Part shown: positions 16,756 through 26,935 of the stretch, piece by piece
Position numbering within the stretch: position 1 is the first letter of the stretch
Layout: every line of letters starts with the position of its first letter
NCBI RefSeq assembly: GCF_004343585.1
Contig: NZ_SLYW01000001.1
Location: 992,001-1,056,000, forward strand
Source of the DNA: Neorhizobium sp. JUb45
GTDB taxonomy: Bacteria > Pseudomonadota > Alphaproteobacteria > Rhizobiales > Rhizobiaceae
Length of the DNA stretch: 64,000 nucleotides
Reading direction: 5' to 3'
Position numbers and translations under genes: made by a program
The notes under the pieces: generated by a model
Told to the model about the DNA's origin: nothing
The model's input: the letters and a program-made list of their open reading frames with translations, nothing else
The model's database searches: none

Positions 16756-16814
16756 TAGGCTGCGTTCGGCGTTTTCGCTGTGGCAATTGTGTTTGGTCTC
16801 GTCTAAGGAGCGCG

Positions 16815-17221
16815 GACCAGTTGGCCGGGCAGCCGCGCTTTACCAATGTCGAAAGACGGTAAGGTGAGGAAAGTCCGGGCTCCACGGAAACACGGTGCCG
16901 GATAACGTCCGGCGGGGGCGACCCCAGGGAAAGTGCCACAGAGAGGATACCGCCCGGTTCCGACCGGGTAAGGGTGAAAGGGTGGGGTAAGAGCCCACCG
17001 CGCTTCTGGTAACAGCGGCGGCATGGTAAACCCCACCGGGAGCAAAACCGAATAGGGATGACGCGGGTCCTGTCGCAAGGCGGGGCTACAGCCGGTTTTC
17101 GGGCCAGTCATCCGGGTGGGTTGCGAGAGGCGACGTGCAAACGGCGTCCCAGATGAATGGCTGCCACGTTCCGGTGCTTGCACCGGGGCCATACAGAACC
17201 CGGCTTACAGGCCAACTGGTA
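16815..17221 (+). ncRNA. rnpB: RNase P RNA (bacterial class A)
   Basis: This is the catalytic RNA that removes 5' leaders from pre-tRNAs. The ends pair perfectly as helix P1: accagttggcc at 16816-16826 with ggccaactggt at 17210-17220. The conserved gaggaaagtccgggctcc core lies at 16866-16883. The 3' core atacagaacccggcttacag is at 17191-17210, and a ggtaagggtgaaagggtg segment lies near 16966-16983. The length of about 406 nt is normal for alphaproteobacteria. P1 is followed directly by attttt, so it can double as the terminator stem. Exact transcript ends are inferred from P1. Confidence 0.95.
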
Positions 17222-17735
17222 TTTTTCCCCTCATTGGCGATCCATGCGACGCCCTTGTCCTGCCATGGGCGGCTTTGGTCTGTGTGGCTGATTCACGTCC
17301 TGGCGTAGAGTTGCTCGCATGGATTTGCGCGTCCAGATTGTGCCTGTGTGGCGCTTTTTTATCCGCCCATTTTCTAATCTTTTCGATCGCCCAACAGCTT
17401 AGCCCCTGCGCTTGGCTGACTTCGGGCTGTCTGCGCATGCAATCTGCGGGCATGGTTCGCTAACTCTTTGTTAAACTTAACGGGTTATGAATAAACGATG
17501 TGGCATTCCGGATTGGCGGATGCTTCCCATTGACGCCCATATGGTCCCATGTTATCCCAAAACTGCACTGCGCAAGGGCTGCTAAAGGCCTCTCAATCAG
17601 ACAGTTTCGGCTCTTTCCGGAAACGGAAGGCTGGGTGGCATGTCGTCCGCCCGGTTGTCCGCTTCGTGTCCTTGCGCGGCATGTTTGCCGGTATGTTTTT
17701 GGTCCGGCGGGTTTCGGAAGTGGATGTTTGGTGTC
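17221..17735 (+). other. Long leader region between rnpB and mraZ
   Basis: I find no convincing gene in these 515 bp. After the T-run of rnpB come AT-richer DNA with gttaaacttaac near 17470 and the four MraZ boxes at 17526-17560. The dcw promoter must lie in this stretch, but no confident -35/-10 pair could be picked. Confidence 0.55.
17526..17560 (-). promoter_or_regulatory. Four MraZ boxes with 10-bp period
   Basis: CCCAT at 17526-17530, 17536-17540 and 17546-17550 and CCCAA at 17556-17560 recur exactly every 10 bp. On the minus strand they read TGGGA, TGGGC, TGGGA and TGGGA (left to right on the map). TGGGN repeats with 5-bp spacers are the known MraZ binding site. They lie about 175-210 bp before mraZ, so autoregulation of the dcw operon is expected. 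Confidence 0.82.
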
Positions 17736-18173
17736 ATGAACCGCTTCCTGTCCAATGCGACGAATCGGATCGATGCGAAGGGGCGTGTTTCCGTCCCTGC
17801 GCTGTTCCGTGCCGTGTTGGCGCAGAGGGGTGTTCAGGAGCTTTATTGTCTCCAGGACCTCGTCTTTCCGGCGATCAGCGTCGGCGGTCCGGATCTGCTC
17901 GAACGTTACGAGCGGCAGATCGCGACAGCCGATCCGTTCTCGCCGGAAGCGAACAGGATGTCGCTGCTGGTTCACGGTGGCGGCGTTTTCATGAGGCTCG
18001 ACGCGGAAGGCCGGCTGATGGTCACGGATTTCATCCGGGACTTTACGGGCATCGGTACGGACGTGACGTTTGTCGGGCGCTCGGATCACTTTCAGCTTTG
18101 GCAGCCGCAGGCGTTTCACGAGGCGCAGGCGGCAGCAAGGGAAGGGCGCTTGAGTATGTCGCGCCCTCAATAG
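17736..18173 (+). CDS. mraZ: Transcriptional regulator MraZ
   Basis: MraZ is an AbrB-fold ring-forming DNA-binding protein that represses the dcw operon. The 145-aa protein starts [25 protein letters not shown], the first of two family repeats. The second half-motif is [18 protein letters not shown] near residues 86-103, followed by [15 protein letters not shown]. The start at 17736 matches the usual N-terminus; an in-frame ATG at 17724 with GGAAG three bases upstream could add four residues. It is the first gene of the main dcw run, 14 bp before rsmH, with its own recognition boxes upstream. Confidence 0.93.
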   Translation: MNRFLSNATNRIDAKGRVSVPALFRAVLAQRGVQELYCLQDLVFPAISVGGPDLLERYERQIATADPFSPEANRMSLLVHGGGVFMRLDAEGRLMVTDFIRDFTGIGTDVTFVGRSDHFQLWQPQAFHEAQAAAREGRLSMSRPQ

Positions 18174-18187
18174 GACGAGGAAACGGG

Positions 18188-19213
18188 ATGGCGGCGAATC
18201 TTGGCGACGGGACACCTGAAGCCGATGGCGGATCGGTTCGCCACATCCCGGTTCTTCTCCGCGAGGTTCTGACCTCGCTGCAGCCGAAGGCCGGCGACGT
18301 CATTCTCGATGGCACGTTTGGCGCAGGCGGTTATACCTCGGCCATTCTCGATGCCGGCGCCAACGTCATCGCGCTCGATCGCGACCCGACGGCGATTGCC
18401 GCAGGTCAGTCGCTGGTCGAGGCAAGCGGCGGACGGTTGTCACTTTTTCATTCGCAATTTTCTGGTCTCGATGCCTATACGCCGGACGGCGGTCTCGATG
18501 GCGTCGTGCTCGATATCGGCGTGTCGTCCATGCAGATCGATGAGGCCGAGCGCGGCTTCTCTTTCCAGCGCAATGGCCCGCTCGACATGCGCATGTCGGC
18601 CAGCGGTGTTTCCGCCGCCGATGTCGTCAATCGCGCCAAGGTCGGCGATCTTACCCGCATTTTTGGTTTCCTCGGCGAGGAAAACCATGCCGGCCGCATC
18701 GCCCGCGCCATTGAAAAGCGCCGGGCGCAGGAATTGTTCACCACCACGCGCGATCTCGCCAATCTGATCGAAACGGTCAATCCGCGCCGCGCCAAGGACA
18801 AGATCCATCCGGCCACCCGCGTCTTTCAGGCGCTGCGCATCTTCGTCAACGATGAGCTCGGCGAACTGGCGCAGGCGCTGTTTGCCGCCGAGCGCGCTCT
18901 GAAGCCCGGTGGTCGTCTGGTCATCGTCAGCTTCCATTCGCTCGAAGACCGCATCGTCAAGAAGTTCTTCGCCGATCGTTCGGGCAAGGCGACAGGTTCG
19001 CGCCACATGCCGCTGGTCGAGGAGCGTCCGGTCGTTTTCGAAACCATCGGCAAGTCGATGATCGGCGCCACCGAAGAGGAAGCCGAGATCAATCCGCGCG
19101 CTCGTTCGGCAAAATTGCGTGCGGGCTTGCGTACCGCGGCTGCGCACGGCTCTTTCAACATGTCGATCTTCGATCTGCCTGATCTCGCCAGCCTTTCAAC
19201 GTTGGGAGCGTAA
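18188..19213 (+). CDS. rsmH: 16S rRNA (cytosine1402-N4)-methyltransferase RsmH
   Basis: RsmH (MraW) methylates N4 of C1402 in the ribosomal P site using SAM. The 341-aa protein shows [19 protein letters not shown] near residue 19, SAM motif [15 protein letters not shown] near 40-54, [16 protein letters not shown] with LDMRM near 115-140, [18 protein letters not shown] near 215 and [14 protein letters not shown] near 250. A gaggaaacggg ribosome-binding site lies just before the ATG. The open frame extends far upstream through mraZ, but the family N-terminus and this site fix the start here. Confidence 0.95.
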   Translation: MAANLGDGTPEADGGSVRHIPVLLREVLTSLQPKAGDVILDGTFGAGGYTSAILDAGANVIALDRDPTAIAAGQSLVEASGGRLSLFHSQFSGLDAYTPDGGLDGVVLDIGVSSMQIDEAERGFSFQRNGPLDMRMSASGVSAADVVNRAKVGDLTRIFGFLGEENHAGRIARAIEKRRAQELFTTTRDLANLIETVNPRRAKDKIHPATRVFQALRIFVNDELGELAQALFAAERALKPGGRLVIVSFHSLEDRIVKKFFADRSGKATGSRHMPLVEERPVVFETIGKSMIGATEEEAEINPRARSAKLRAGLRTAAAHGSFNMSIFDLPDLASLSTLGA

Positions 19214-19215
19214 CC

Positions 19216-19686
19216 ATGCTCAGAAGTTTTGATCTCGTTCTCATCGGCGTCATGACGGCAACCGCCGTCGTCACCTACACGATCAAGCATCGTGCCGAGC
19301 TGAAGCTGGAAGAGGTTCACCGGCTGCAGACGGAAATCCGTCTCGAGCGCGACACGATCGATCTTCTGAAAGCCGACTGGGCCTTGCAGACCCAGCCCAA
19401 CCGCCTGCAGCACCTGATCGGCGCCTATCATCAGGAACTGCAGCTTGCGGCCACCGATCCGACCCAGCTCGCCCAGCCCAACGAGCTGCCGATGCTGAAG
19501 TCGCAGCTGCCGCAGCCCGAAACCTCGATCGAGCAGCTGATCGCCGGTGCAGATGACGAAGTCTCCAAGGCGATCCGCGGCGTTGCCGCGGCCAAAGCGT
19601 CGGCTCCAGCTTCGCGCATCCCCGTTCCGGTAGCACGTGGGTCTGTACGCGTGGACTCAATTTCAACCGGATCGGTAAATCGCTGA
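19216..19686 (+). CDS. ftsL: Cell division protein FtsL
   Basis: FtsL is a small bitopic divisome protein that, with FtsB and FtsQ, activates FtsWI. The 156-aa protein has one N-terminal membrane segment (residues 4-21), then a heptad-rich periplasmic helix (HRAELKLEEVHRLQTEIRLERDTIDLLKADW). A motif common in alphaproteobacterial FtsL follows (ALQTQPNRLQHLI), and then a disordered tail. Assignment rests on topology, that motif and the position between rsmH and ftsI. GGGAG precedes the ATG. Its TGA overlaps the ftsI ATG by one base. Confidence 0.9.
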   Translation: MLRSFDLVLIGVMTATAVVTYTIKHRAELKLEEVHRLQTEIRLERDTIDLLKADWALQTQPNRLQHLIGAYHQELQLAATDPTQLAQPNELPMLKSQLPQPETSIEQLIAGADDEVSKAIRGVAAAKASAPASRIPVPVARGSVRVDSISTGSVNR

Positions 19687-21434
19687 TGTCTTTTCTATCC
19701 CGGATCATGGTGCTGAAGAGCAGGGGGCATTTCTCCACCGGGGCGCGTGGAGCTTCTCCGCGCAAGTCCGGTGCCAATATCGAGGGAACGCGCAAGCGTA
19801 AGGCGCAGCAGGCCCGTAACCGCGTCGGTCTGGTGATTTTCGGTTTCACCGCGCTTTACTGCGTGATCGGCGGCCGCATGGTCTATTATGCGATGAGCGA
19901 GCCGCAGACGACATCGAGCATTCCGCCGGCCGACCGGCTGATGGCTTCGCGTCCGGATATCGTCGATCGCAACGGTGCGCTTCTGGCCACCGACATCCGC
20001 ACCGTTTCGCTGTTTGCCGAGCCGCACAAGATCGTCGATGCCGACGAGGTCATCGAAAAGCTGTCGACGGTGCTGCATGATCTCGACATCAAGGGTACTT
20101 ACGCAAAGCTATCGTCCAAGAGCCGTTTTCAGTGGCTGAAGCGGCAGCTGACGCCAAAGCAGCAGAGCCAGATCCTGGCACTCGGCATTCCCGGTATCGG
20201 CTTTCGCCCGGAAAAACGTCGCTTCTATCCCGGCGGTGCGACCGCCGCCCATATCGTCGGTTACGTCAATATCGACAACCGCGGCGTTTCCGGCATGGAA
20301 CGTTATATCGACAGCCAGGGTCTCGCCGATCTTGCTGCCGTCGGTATGACCTCGAACCAGCCGCTGGAGCCGGTCAAGCTGTCGATCGACGTTCGCGTTC
20401 AGGCGATCGTTCGCGATGTGGTTGCCAGTTCCATCGACAAATACAAGTCGATCGGCGGTGGCGCCGTGGTTCTCGACGTTCATACCGGCGAAATCCTCGG
20501 CATGGCGTCGGCACCGGATTTCGATCCGAACGATCCGAATGCCAATGGCCCGGAAGGCTGGATGAACCGCATGACGAACAGCACGTTCGAAATGGGCTCC
20601 ACCTTCAAGTCCTTCACCATCGCCATGGGCCTTGACGAAAAAAAGATCACGTTGAACGACAGCATCGATGCGCGTTTCCCGATCCGCATGGGTGGCTACA
20701 CGGTCAAGGATTTCCACGGCAAGGGCCGTTTCCTCAGCGTGCCGGAAGTCTTTCAGTATTCGTCGAACATCGGCACCGCCAAGATCGCAGATGCCGTCGG
20801 CATTCCGGATCACAAGGCATTCCTGACCAAGCTCGGGCTTCTTACCCGCATGAAGACGGAACTGCCGGAAATCGCCACGCCGAGCGCGCCGCGTGAATGG
20901 AAGAAGATCAACCAGGTCACCATCTCCTTCGGCCACGGCGTTTCGACCACACCTTTGCAGACGGCGGTGGCCGGTGCGGCATTGGTGAACGGCGGTGTTC
21001 TGCATCCGCCGACATTCCTGCCGCGCACCGAAGAGCAGGCAACCGAATTCGCAACGCAGGTGATGAACCCTTCGAGCAGCAAGGACATGCGTTATCTGTT
21101 CGAATGGAACGGTTCGAAGGGCTCCGGCCGTAATGCGCGCGTCGAAGGTTTTGACGTTGGCGGCAAGACCGGCACGGCCGACAAGGTCGTCAACGGCCGT
21201 TACGCCCACGACAAGAATTTTAACGCCTTCCTTGCGGCCTTCCCGATGAGCAATCCGCGTTACGTCGTGTTGAGCTTCTCCGACGAGCCGAAAACAGAGA
21301 AGGGCAATGGCGCGGCGCTGGCTGCGACCTCCGCTGCACCTATGGTCAAGGAGATCATCGCGCGGTCTGCACCTATTCTCGGTGTACAACCTTCGTTTGG
21401 TGAAAATGGCTCCGCCTTGCTCGTGTCCTATTAG
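19686..21434 (+). CDS. ftsI: Septal transpeptidase FtsI (PBP3)
   Basis: FtsI is the monofunctional class B penicillin-binding protein that cross-links septal peptidoglycan. The 582-aa protein has a basic cytoplasmic N-terminus, a membrane anchor at about residues 47-65, a dimerisation/pedestal domain from RPDIVDRNGALLATDI, and a transpeptidase domain. Its motifs are SxxK at Ser305-Lys308 (GSTFKSF), SxN at 359-361 (YSSN) and KTG at 494-496 (GKTGTAD). All catalytic motifs are intact. It overlaps ftsL by one base. Confidence 0.96.
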   Translation: MSFLSRIMVLKSRGHFSTGARGASPRKSGANIEGTRKRKAQQARNRVGLVIFGFTALYCVIGGRMVYYAMSEPQTTSSIPPADRLMASRPDIVDRNGALLATDIRTVSLFAEPHKIVDADEVIEKLSTVLHDLDIKGTYAKLSSKSRFQWLKRQLTPKQQSQILALGIPGIGFRPEKRRFYPGGATAAHIVGYVNIDNRGVSGMERYIDSQGLADLAAVGMTSNQPLEPVKLSIDVRVQAIVRDVVASSIDKYKSIGGGAVVLDVHTGEILGMASAPDFDPNDPNANGPEGWMNRMTNSTFEMGSTFKSFTIAMGLDEKKITLNDSIDARFPIRMGGYTVKDFHGKGRFLSVPEVFQYSSNIGTAKIADAVGIPDHKAFLTKLGLLTRMKTELPEIATPSAPREWKKINQVTISFGHGVSTTPLQTAVAGAALVNGGVLHPPTFLPRTEEQATEFATQVMNPSSSKDMRYLFEWNGSKGSGRNARVEGFDVGGKTGTADKVVNGRYAHDKNFNAFLAAFPMSNPRYVVLSFSDEPKTEKGNGAALAATSAAPMVKEIIARSAPILGVQPSFGENGSALLVSY

Positions 21435-21462
21435 GCCATAATGAATGAGCACGACGATTCGC

Positions 21463-21482
21463 GGGCCGGTTTGATCCGGCCC
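21463..21482 (+). other. GC-rich hairpin in the ftsI-murE spacer
   Basis: gggccgg (21463-21469) pairs with ccggccc (21476-21482) across six bases. No T-run follows, so it is not a standard terminator. It could modulate mRNA stability or read-through in one of the few real spacers of the operon. Confidence 0.4.
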
Positions 21483-21501
21483 CCGGAAGGAGAGGGCAGA
21501 G

Positions 21502-22962
21502 ATGATACTGAGAGAGCTGATCGGCGCTGATTTTCCCGAGCTTGCCGAAGCTGTGAAAGGTCCCGCAGGGGATATAGACGTTACCGCGATCGCGTCGGAC
21601 AGCCGCAAGGCTGTGCCCGGCGCCTTGTTCGTTGCCATGGCCGGCACCAAGGCCGATGGCGCGGGCTTTATCGGTGATGCAGCCGCGCGCGGTGCCGTTG
21701 TTGCGATCGCCGCGCATACCGCCGATGTCGGCATTCCGGTCCTGACGATGGACAATCCGCGCCGGCTTCTGGCGATTGCCGCCGCCCGGTTTTATGGCGC
21801 GCAGCCAAAAACCATGGTCGCCGTGACCGGCACGGCCGGCAAGACATCCGTCGCTTCCTTCACCCGCCAGATCTGGGCATATGCCGGGCATCCGGCTGCG
21901 ATGATCGGCACGACCGGTGTCGTTTCGCCGACCCGCAACGATTACGGTTCGCTGACCACGCCCGATCCGATTGCGCTGCATGCGCTGCTGGCGGAACTTG
22001 CTGGCGAGGGCGTCACCCATGCCGCCATGGAGGCGTCCAGCCATGGCCTCGACCAGAGCCGTCTCGATGGCGTGAAACTGGCCGCTGCCGGTTTCACCAA
22101 TCTCGGTCGCGACCACATGGATTACCATCCGACCGTCGAATCCTACATGGCGGCAAAGATGCGCCTGTTCGATACGCTGATGGAAAAAGGCGCACCGGCC
22201 GTGATTTTCTCCGACGATCCGTGGTCGGAAGAAGCGATCCGGGTCGCTAAGGCGTCCGGCCTCGATGTGCGCACCGTCGGCCGCAAGGGAAATTACCTGA
22301 CGCTGAAGCGCGTCGAACATTTCCGTCACAAGCAGACAGCCGAAATCACCGCCGAAGGCCGCATCTTCGAAGTCGACATCCCGCTGGCCGGTGATTTCCA
22401 GATCTCCAATGCGCTGGTCGCTGCCGGTCTTGCCATGTCCACCGGTGTTCCGGCTGACAAGGCGATGGCGGCACTCGAAAAGCTGGTTGGTGCCTCGGGT
22501 CGCCTGGAATTGGTTGGCCAGACGCCGGATGGCGCGCCGGCCTATGTCGATTATGCCCACAAGCCGGATGCGCTGCAGAACGTGCTGTCCTCCGTGCGTC
22601 CCTTCACCACCGGCCGTGTCGTCGTGGTGTTCGGCTGCGGCGGTGACCGCGACAAGGGCAAACGCCCGATCATGGGTGAGATCGCCACACGGCTTGCCGA
22701 TGTAGTGATCGTCACCGACGACAATCCACGCTCGGAACAGCCGGAGGTGATCCGCTCGGAAATCATGGCGGCTGCTCCCGGTGCCACTGAAATCGCCGAC
22801 CGTGCGCAAGCCATCCGCCATGCGGTGAACGGGCTGCATGCGGGCGACACGTTGATCGTGGCCGGCAAGGGCCATGAAGAGGGGCAGACCGTCGGTTCGA
22901 CGACGCTGCCGTTTTCCGACCACGCAGAAGTGCGCAAGGCGCTGGAGGGACTGAAACAGTGA
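21502..22962 (+). CDS. murE: UDP-MurNAc-L-Ala-D-Glu:meso-diaminopimelate ligase MurE
   Basis: MurE adds the third stem-peptide residue with ATP in the cytoplasm. The 486-aa protein has an N-terminal substrate domain ([17 protein letters not shown]), the ATP loop [11 protein letters not shown] near residue 110, the central [12 protein letters not shown], and the C-terminal domain with [11 protein letters not shown]. It also carries [11 protein letters not shown], whose DNPR signature marks meso-diaminopimelate rather than lysine specificity. A good ggaaggag site lies 10 bases upstream. Its end overlaps the GTG start of murF. Confidence 0.96.
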   Translation: MILRELIGADFPELAEAVKGPAGDIDVTAIASDSRKAVPGALFVAMAGTKADGAGFIGDAAARGAVVAIAAHTADVGIPVLTMDNPRRLLAIAAARFYGAQPKTMVAVTGTAGKTSVASFTRQIWAYAGHPAAMIGTTGVVSPTRNDYGSLTTPDPIALHALLAELAGEGVTHAAMEASSHGLDQSRLDGVKLAAAGFTNLGRDHMDYHPTVESYMAAKMRLFDTLMEKGAPAVIFSDDPWSEEAIRVAKASGLDVRTVGRKGNYLTLKRVEHFRHKQTAEITAEGRIFEVDIPLAGDFQISNALVAAGLAMSTGVPADKAMAALEKLVGASGRLELVGQTPDGAPAYVDYAHKPDALQNVLSSVRPFTTGRVVVVFGCGGDRDKGKRPIMGEIATRLADVVIVTDDNPRSEQPEVIRSEIMAAAPGATEIADRAQAIRHAVNGLHAGDTLIVAGKGHEEGQTVGSTTLPFSDHAEVRKALEGLKQ

Positions 22963-24392
22963 CGCTGCTCTGGACCTCACAGGAAATGACGGCCGTTATG
23001 GATGGCCGCCCGGTCGGGGCACTGCCGGCCGGTATTACCGGCATTTCCATCGACAGCCGCTCGATTGGCGAAGGTGAAGCCTTTTTCGCCATCAAGGGTG
23101 ACCGCGTTGACGGTCACGATTACGCAGGCGTCGCCGTTGCCAATGGTGCGGCGCTGATTGTCGTTGCCGAAGGCAAGCTTCCGGCCATGGGACGCCTGAC
23201 GGTGCCGATGATCGTCGTCGAGGATGTGCTGGAAGCGCTCGGCAAGCTCGCCGTCGCCGCCCGCAAGCGCAGCCGTGCGCAGATCGTCGCCGTCACCGGT
23301 TCGGTCGGCAAGACGACCACCAAGGAAATGTTGCGCCACGCGCTTGCCCCTTCCGGCAAGGTGCATGCCGCCGTCGCCTCGTTCAACAATCACTGGGGCG
23401 TACCTCTGACGCTCGCCCGCATGCCGATCGACACCTATTTTGGCGTCTTCGAAATCGGCATGAACCATCCCGGCGAAATCCGTCCGCTCACCGCCATGGT
23501 GCGCCCGCATGTGGCGGTGGTCACCACCATTGCCGCCGCCCATCTTGGCCATTTCCGCGATCTCGACGAGATTGCTGAAGCCAAGGCGGAGATTTTCGAA
23601 GGCGTGTTGCCGGGCGGTTCGGCGCTGATCAATCGCGATATTCCGCAATACGGTTTGCTCGATCAGGCGGCACAGGCGGCCGGCGTCGAAAACGTGCTGA
23701 CCTTTGGCCAGCATGCCAAGGCCGATTTTCGCCTTGCCGATTTCGAGGGCAATGCCGATGGCTCGGTGATCTGGGCAACACTGCAGGGCGATACGACGGA
23801 AGTGCGCATCGGCGCCCCCGGCCGCCACATTGCCGAAAATGCGATGGCGGCGCTTGCCGTCGTTTCGCTGTTTGGTGCCGACATGGATGCGGCAAAACAG
23901 GCGCTGGCCGAACTCAAGCCGGTCAAGGGTCGCGGCGAACGCCACACGCTCGGTATCGGCGAGGGGCACCTGACCCTGATCGACGAAAGCTACAACGCCA
24001 ACCCGGCCTCGATGCGGGCGGCGATTGCGCTTCTTGCAACCCACCAGCCGGAACTGTCCGGCCGGCGTATCGCCGTGCTTGGCGACATGCTGGAAATGGG
24101 CGAACATTCCGCGAAAGTTCATCAGAACCTGACCGGCGCGCTTTTGGCTGCGGGTATCGAACATGTCTGGCTCGCCGGCCCCGAAATGGCCGCATTGCGC
24201 GACTCTTTGCCCGACAGCGTTGATGTCGCCTATTTCGAGACGACTCAGGAACTCGCGGATTTCAGCGTGCGCTCGGTCGTTCCGGGTGACGTGCTGATGG
24301 TCAAATCCTCGCTGGGCCTTGGTTTCCGCAGGATCATCGACGCTCTTATTGACAACTATCCGGCCTTCGCAGACACGGAGCCGCATTCCTGA
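22959..24392 (+). CDS. murF: UDP-MurNAc-tripeptide:D-Ala-D-Ala ligase MurF
   Basis: MurF adds D-Ala-D-Ala to complete the UDP-MurNAc-pentapeptide. The 477-aa protein begins at GTG 22959, inside the murE stop (GTGA), so translation is coupled. Motifs are [17 protein letters not shown] near 28-44, the P-loop [14 protein letters not shown] near 112-125, [22 protein letters not shown] and [12 protein letters not shown] near 340. Length and order of the three Mur-ligase domains are normal. Confidence 0.95.
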   Translation: MTLLWTSQEMTAVMDGRPVGALPAGITGISIDSRSIGEGEAFFAIKGDRVDGHDYAGVAVANGAALIVVAEGKLPAMGRLTVPMIVVEDVLEALGKLAVAARKRSRAQIVAVTGSVGKTTTKEMLRHALAPSGKVHAAVASFNNHWGVPLTLARMPIDTYFGVFEIGMNHPGEIRPLTAMVRPHVAVVTTIAAAHLGHFRDLDEIAEAKAEIFEGVLPGGSALINRDIPQYGLLDQAAQAAGVENVLTFGQHAKADFRLADFEGNADGSVIWATLQGDTTEVRIGAPGRHIAENAMAALAVVSLFGADMDAAKQALAELKPVKGRGERHTLGIGEGHLTLIDESYNANPASMRAAIALLATHQPELSGRRIAVLGDMLEMGEHSAKVHQNLTGALLAAGIEHVWLAGPEMAALRDSLPDSVDVAYFETTQELADFSVRSVVPGDVLMVKSSLGLGFRRIIDALIDNYPAFADTEPHS

Positions 24393-24417
24393 TACCGGCT
24401 TCCGAGAAAGGGCCTTC

Positions 24418-25518
24418 ATGCTGATCTGGCTTGTCGAACTGGCGAACCACGTGCAATTTTTCAACCTGTTCCGGTACATCACGTTCCGGACGGGTGCTGC
24501 TGCGTTCACCTCCGCCTTCATCGTTTTCATGTTCGGGCCGAGCATCATCGCTTCCCTGCGTGTCCGTCAGGGCAGGGGCCAGCCGATCCGCGCCGATGGT
24601 CCACAGACCCATTTCAAGAAAGCCGGCACGCCGACCATGGGCGGCCTGATGATACTTGCCGGTATTCTCGGCGGATCGCTGCTCTGGGCCGACCTCTCCA
24701 ACATCTACGTCGTTTCGACGCTGCTGGTGACGCTCGGTTTCGGTGCCATCGGTTTTTACGACGATTACCTCAAGGTGACGAAACAGTCGGACAAGGGCTT
24801 TTCCGGCAAGGCGCGCCTCGGCATCGAGTTCCTGATCGCCGGTGTCGCGACGTTCTTCATGATGCGCATGGCGCTCGCCACCGGGCAGAGCGGCTCGACG
24901 CTCGGTTCTTCGATCGCCTTTCCGTTCTTCAAGGATTTTGTCGTCAATCTCGGCATGTTCTTCGTGCTGTTCGGCGGTTTTGTCATCGTCGCGGCCGGCA
25001 ATTCCGTCAACCTGACGGACGGTCTCGATGGTCTTGCCATCGTGCCGGTGATGATCGCGGCCGCCTCGTTCGGCATCATCTCCTACGTTGCCGGTAACGC
25101 CGTTTTCGCCAACTATCTGCAGATCAATTTTGTGCCGGGCACAGGTGAACTCGCCGTCATTCTCGGCGCGGTTATCGGCGCCGGCCTCGGCTTCCTGTGG
25201 TTCAACGCGCCGCCCGCCGCCATCTTCATGGGCGATACCGGTTCGCTGGCGCTTGGCGGCCTGATCGGTTCGGTTGCCGTCGCCACCAAGCACGAGATCG
25301 TCATGGCGATCATCGGCGGCCTGTTTGTTATGGAAACGCTGTCGGTGATCATCCAGGTCGGTTTCTTCAAGCTCACCGGCCGACGTGTGTTCCTGATGGC
25401 GCCGATCCACCACCATTTCGAAAAGCTCGGCTGGACCGAAAGCCAGGTGGTGATCCGCTTCTGGATCATTGCCGTCGGTCTTGCCCTTCTCGGCCTTTCC
25501 ACACTCAAGCTACGCTGA
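24418..25518 (+). CDS. mraY: Phospho-MurNAc-pentapeptide transferase MraY
   Basis: MraY attaches phospho-MurNAc-pentapeptide to undecaprenyl phosphate, giving lipid I at the inner membrane. The 366-aa protein has about ten membrane helices and the family's catalytic loops: KAGTPTMGG near residue 66, [10 protein letters not shown] near 112 with the Asp pair, [13 protein letters not shown] near 197, [11 protein letters not shown] near 270 and the HHHFEK loop near 330. The start at 24418 matches the usual N-terminus; the open frame runs further upstream into murF. It is 25 bp after murF. Confidence 0.96.
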   Translation: MLIWLVELANHVQFFNLFRYITFRTGAAAFTSAFIVFMFGPSIIASLRVRQGRGQPIRADGPQTHFKKAGTPTMGGLMILAGILGGSLLWADLSNIYVVSTLLVTLGFGAIGFYDDYLKVTKQSDKGFSGKARLGIEFLIAGVATFFMMRMALATGQSGSTLGSSIAFPFFKDFVVNLGMFFVLFGGFVIVAAGNSVNLTDGLDGLAIVPVMIAAASFGIISYVAGNAVFANYLQINFVPGTGELAVILGAVIGAGLGFLWFNAPPAAIFMGDTGSLALGGLIGSVAVATKHEIVMAIIGGLFVMETLSVIIQVGFFKLTGRRVFLMAPIHHHFEKLGWTESQVVIRFWIIAVGLALLGLSTLKLR

Positions 25519-25525
25519 TTGTATC

Positions 25526-26935
25526 ATGATCCCGGTCACCACGTTTTCTGGCAAAAAAGTCGCTCTCTTCGGCCTCGGTGGCTCGGGATTGGCGACGGCA
25601 AAGGCTCTGGTGGCCGGTGGTGCTGATATCACCGCATGGGACGACAATCCCGACAGCGTTGCCAAGGCGAATGCCGAGGGTATCAAGACGGCGGATCTGC
25701 GGGGGCTGGACTGGCCCTCGCTTTCCGCGTTCGTGCTGTCGCCCGGCGTGCCGCTCACCCATCCGAAACCGCACTGGACGGTCGATCTCGCCCGCGCAGC
25801 CGGTGTCGAGGTCATCGGCGATGTGGAGCTTTTCATCCGCGAACGCCGTGCCCATGCGCCGGATTGCCCGCTGATCGCCATTACCGGCACCAACGGCAAG
25901 TCGACCACGACGGCGCTGATCGCCCATATCCTGCAATCCAGCGGTCGCGATACCCAGCTCGGCGGCAATATCGGCACCGCCATCCTGACGCTCGATCCGC
26001 CGAAGGCCGAACGTTATTACGTGGTGGAATGCTCGTCCTACCAGATCGATCTGGCGCCGACGCTAAACCCATCTGCCGGCATTCTTCTCAACCTGACACC
26101 CGACCACCTCGACCGTCACGGCACGATGCAGCATTACGCCGACATCAAGGAGCGTCTGGTCGCCGGTTCCAAAACCGCCGTCATTGGTGTCGATGACAGT
26201 TTTTGTGCGCTGATCGCTGATCGTGTCGAACGTGCCGGCGTCAAGGTTGAGCGTATCTCCAAGCGCAATCCGGTCGCCGAAGGGCTTTATGCCGAAGGTA
26301 GCCGTATCCTTGGCGCAGAGCGCGGTAAGATTTCCGATGTGGCTGATCTGGCAGGCATCGACACACTGAAGGGCGCGCATAACGCCCAGAACGCAGCGGC
26401 AGCGATTGCCGCCTGCCTCGCGGTCGGCGTCTCCATCGAAGACATCCGTGCGGGTTTGAAAAGTTTCCCCGGCCTGAAACACCGCATGCAACCGGTTGGT
26501 CGTCGCGACCACGTCGTGTTCGTCAACGACTCGAAGGCGACCAATGCCGAGGCCGCAGCCCCCGCGCTGTCGAGCTACGAGCGCATCTACTGGGTTGCGG
26601 GCGGTTTGCCCAAGGAAGGTGGTATCACAAGCCTCGCACCACTTTTTCCGCGTATCGTCAAAGCCTATCTGATCGGAGAGGCGGCACCACAATTTGCCGC
26701 GACGCTGGGTGATGCCGTGAAATTCGAGATTTCCGGCACGCTTGCCCAGGCCGTCGCGCATGCGGCAGCCGATGCGGCCGAAGACAGCGTGGCATCCGCC
26801 GTGATGTTGTCGCCCGCTTGCGCCAGCTTCGATCAGTTCAAGAATTTCGAGGTCCGCGGTGACGTGTTTGTTGCCGAGGTCGCTAGCCTTGACGGCGTGA
26901 CGATGCTGGTCGAGGTCAAGAAGGAGAACGCATAA
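25526..26935 (+). CDS. murD: UDP-MurNAc-L-Ala:D-Glu ligase MurD
   Basis: MurD adds D-glutamate to UDP-MurNAc-L-Ala. The 469-aa protein has the N-terminal Rossmann-like domain ([17 protein letters not shown]), ATP loop [14 protein letters not shown] near residue 118-131, [11 protein letters not shown] near 170, [17 protein letters not shown] near 188 and the C-terminal [18 protein letters not shown] and [21 protein letters not shown] 25526 lies seven bases after the mraY stop, and its TAA shares a base with the ftsW ATG. Confidence 0.96.
   Translation: MIPVTTFSGKKVALFGLGGSGLATAKALVAGGADITAWDDNPDSVAKANAEGIKTADLRGLDWPSLSAFVLSPGVPLTHPKPHWTVDLARAAGVEVIGDVELFIRERRAHAPDCPLIAITGTNGKSTTTALIAHILQSSGRDTQLGGNIGTAILTLDPPKAERYYVVECSSYQIDLAPTLNPSAGILLNLTPDHLDRHGTMQHYADIKERLVAGSKTAVIGVDDSFCALIADRVERAGVKVERISKRNPVAEGLYAEGSRILGAERGKISDVADLAGIDTLKGAHNAQNAAAAIAACLAVGVSIEDIRAGLKSFPGLKHRMQPVGRRDHVVFVNDSKATNAEAAAPALSSYERIYWVAGGLPKEGGITSLAPLFPRIVKAYLIGEAAPQFAATLGDAVKFEISGTLAQAVAHAAADAAEDSVASAVMLSPACASFDQFKNFEVRGDVFVAEVASLDGVTMLVEVKKENA

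Noticed and set aside
16803..17192. A 129-codon minus-strand open frame
   Set aside because: It lies wholly within rnpB, whose RNA structure explains the conservation.
17205..17453. An 82-codon minus-strand frame after rnpB
   Set aside because: No ribosome-binding site, no recognised family, and it overlaps the end of rnpB.
17549..18187. A 213-codon N-terminal extension of RsmH
   Set aside because: The extension runs through mraZ in another frame; the known RsmH N-terminus and a gaggaaacggg site fix the start at 18188.
20109..21755. A 548-codon minus-strand open frame opposite ftsI
   Set aside because: Antisense to FtsI with intact transpeptidase motifs; no family or start site.
21373..22980. 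A 535-codon minus-strand open frame opposite murE
   Set aside because: Composition of an antisense shadow; it covers the ftsI-murE spacer and the murE start without any own signals.
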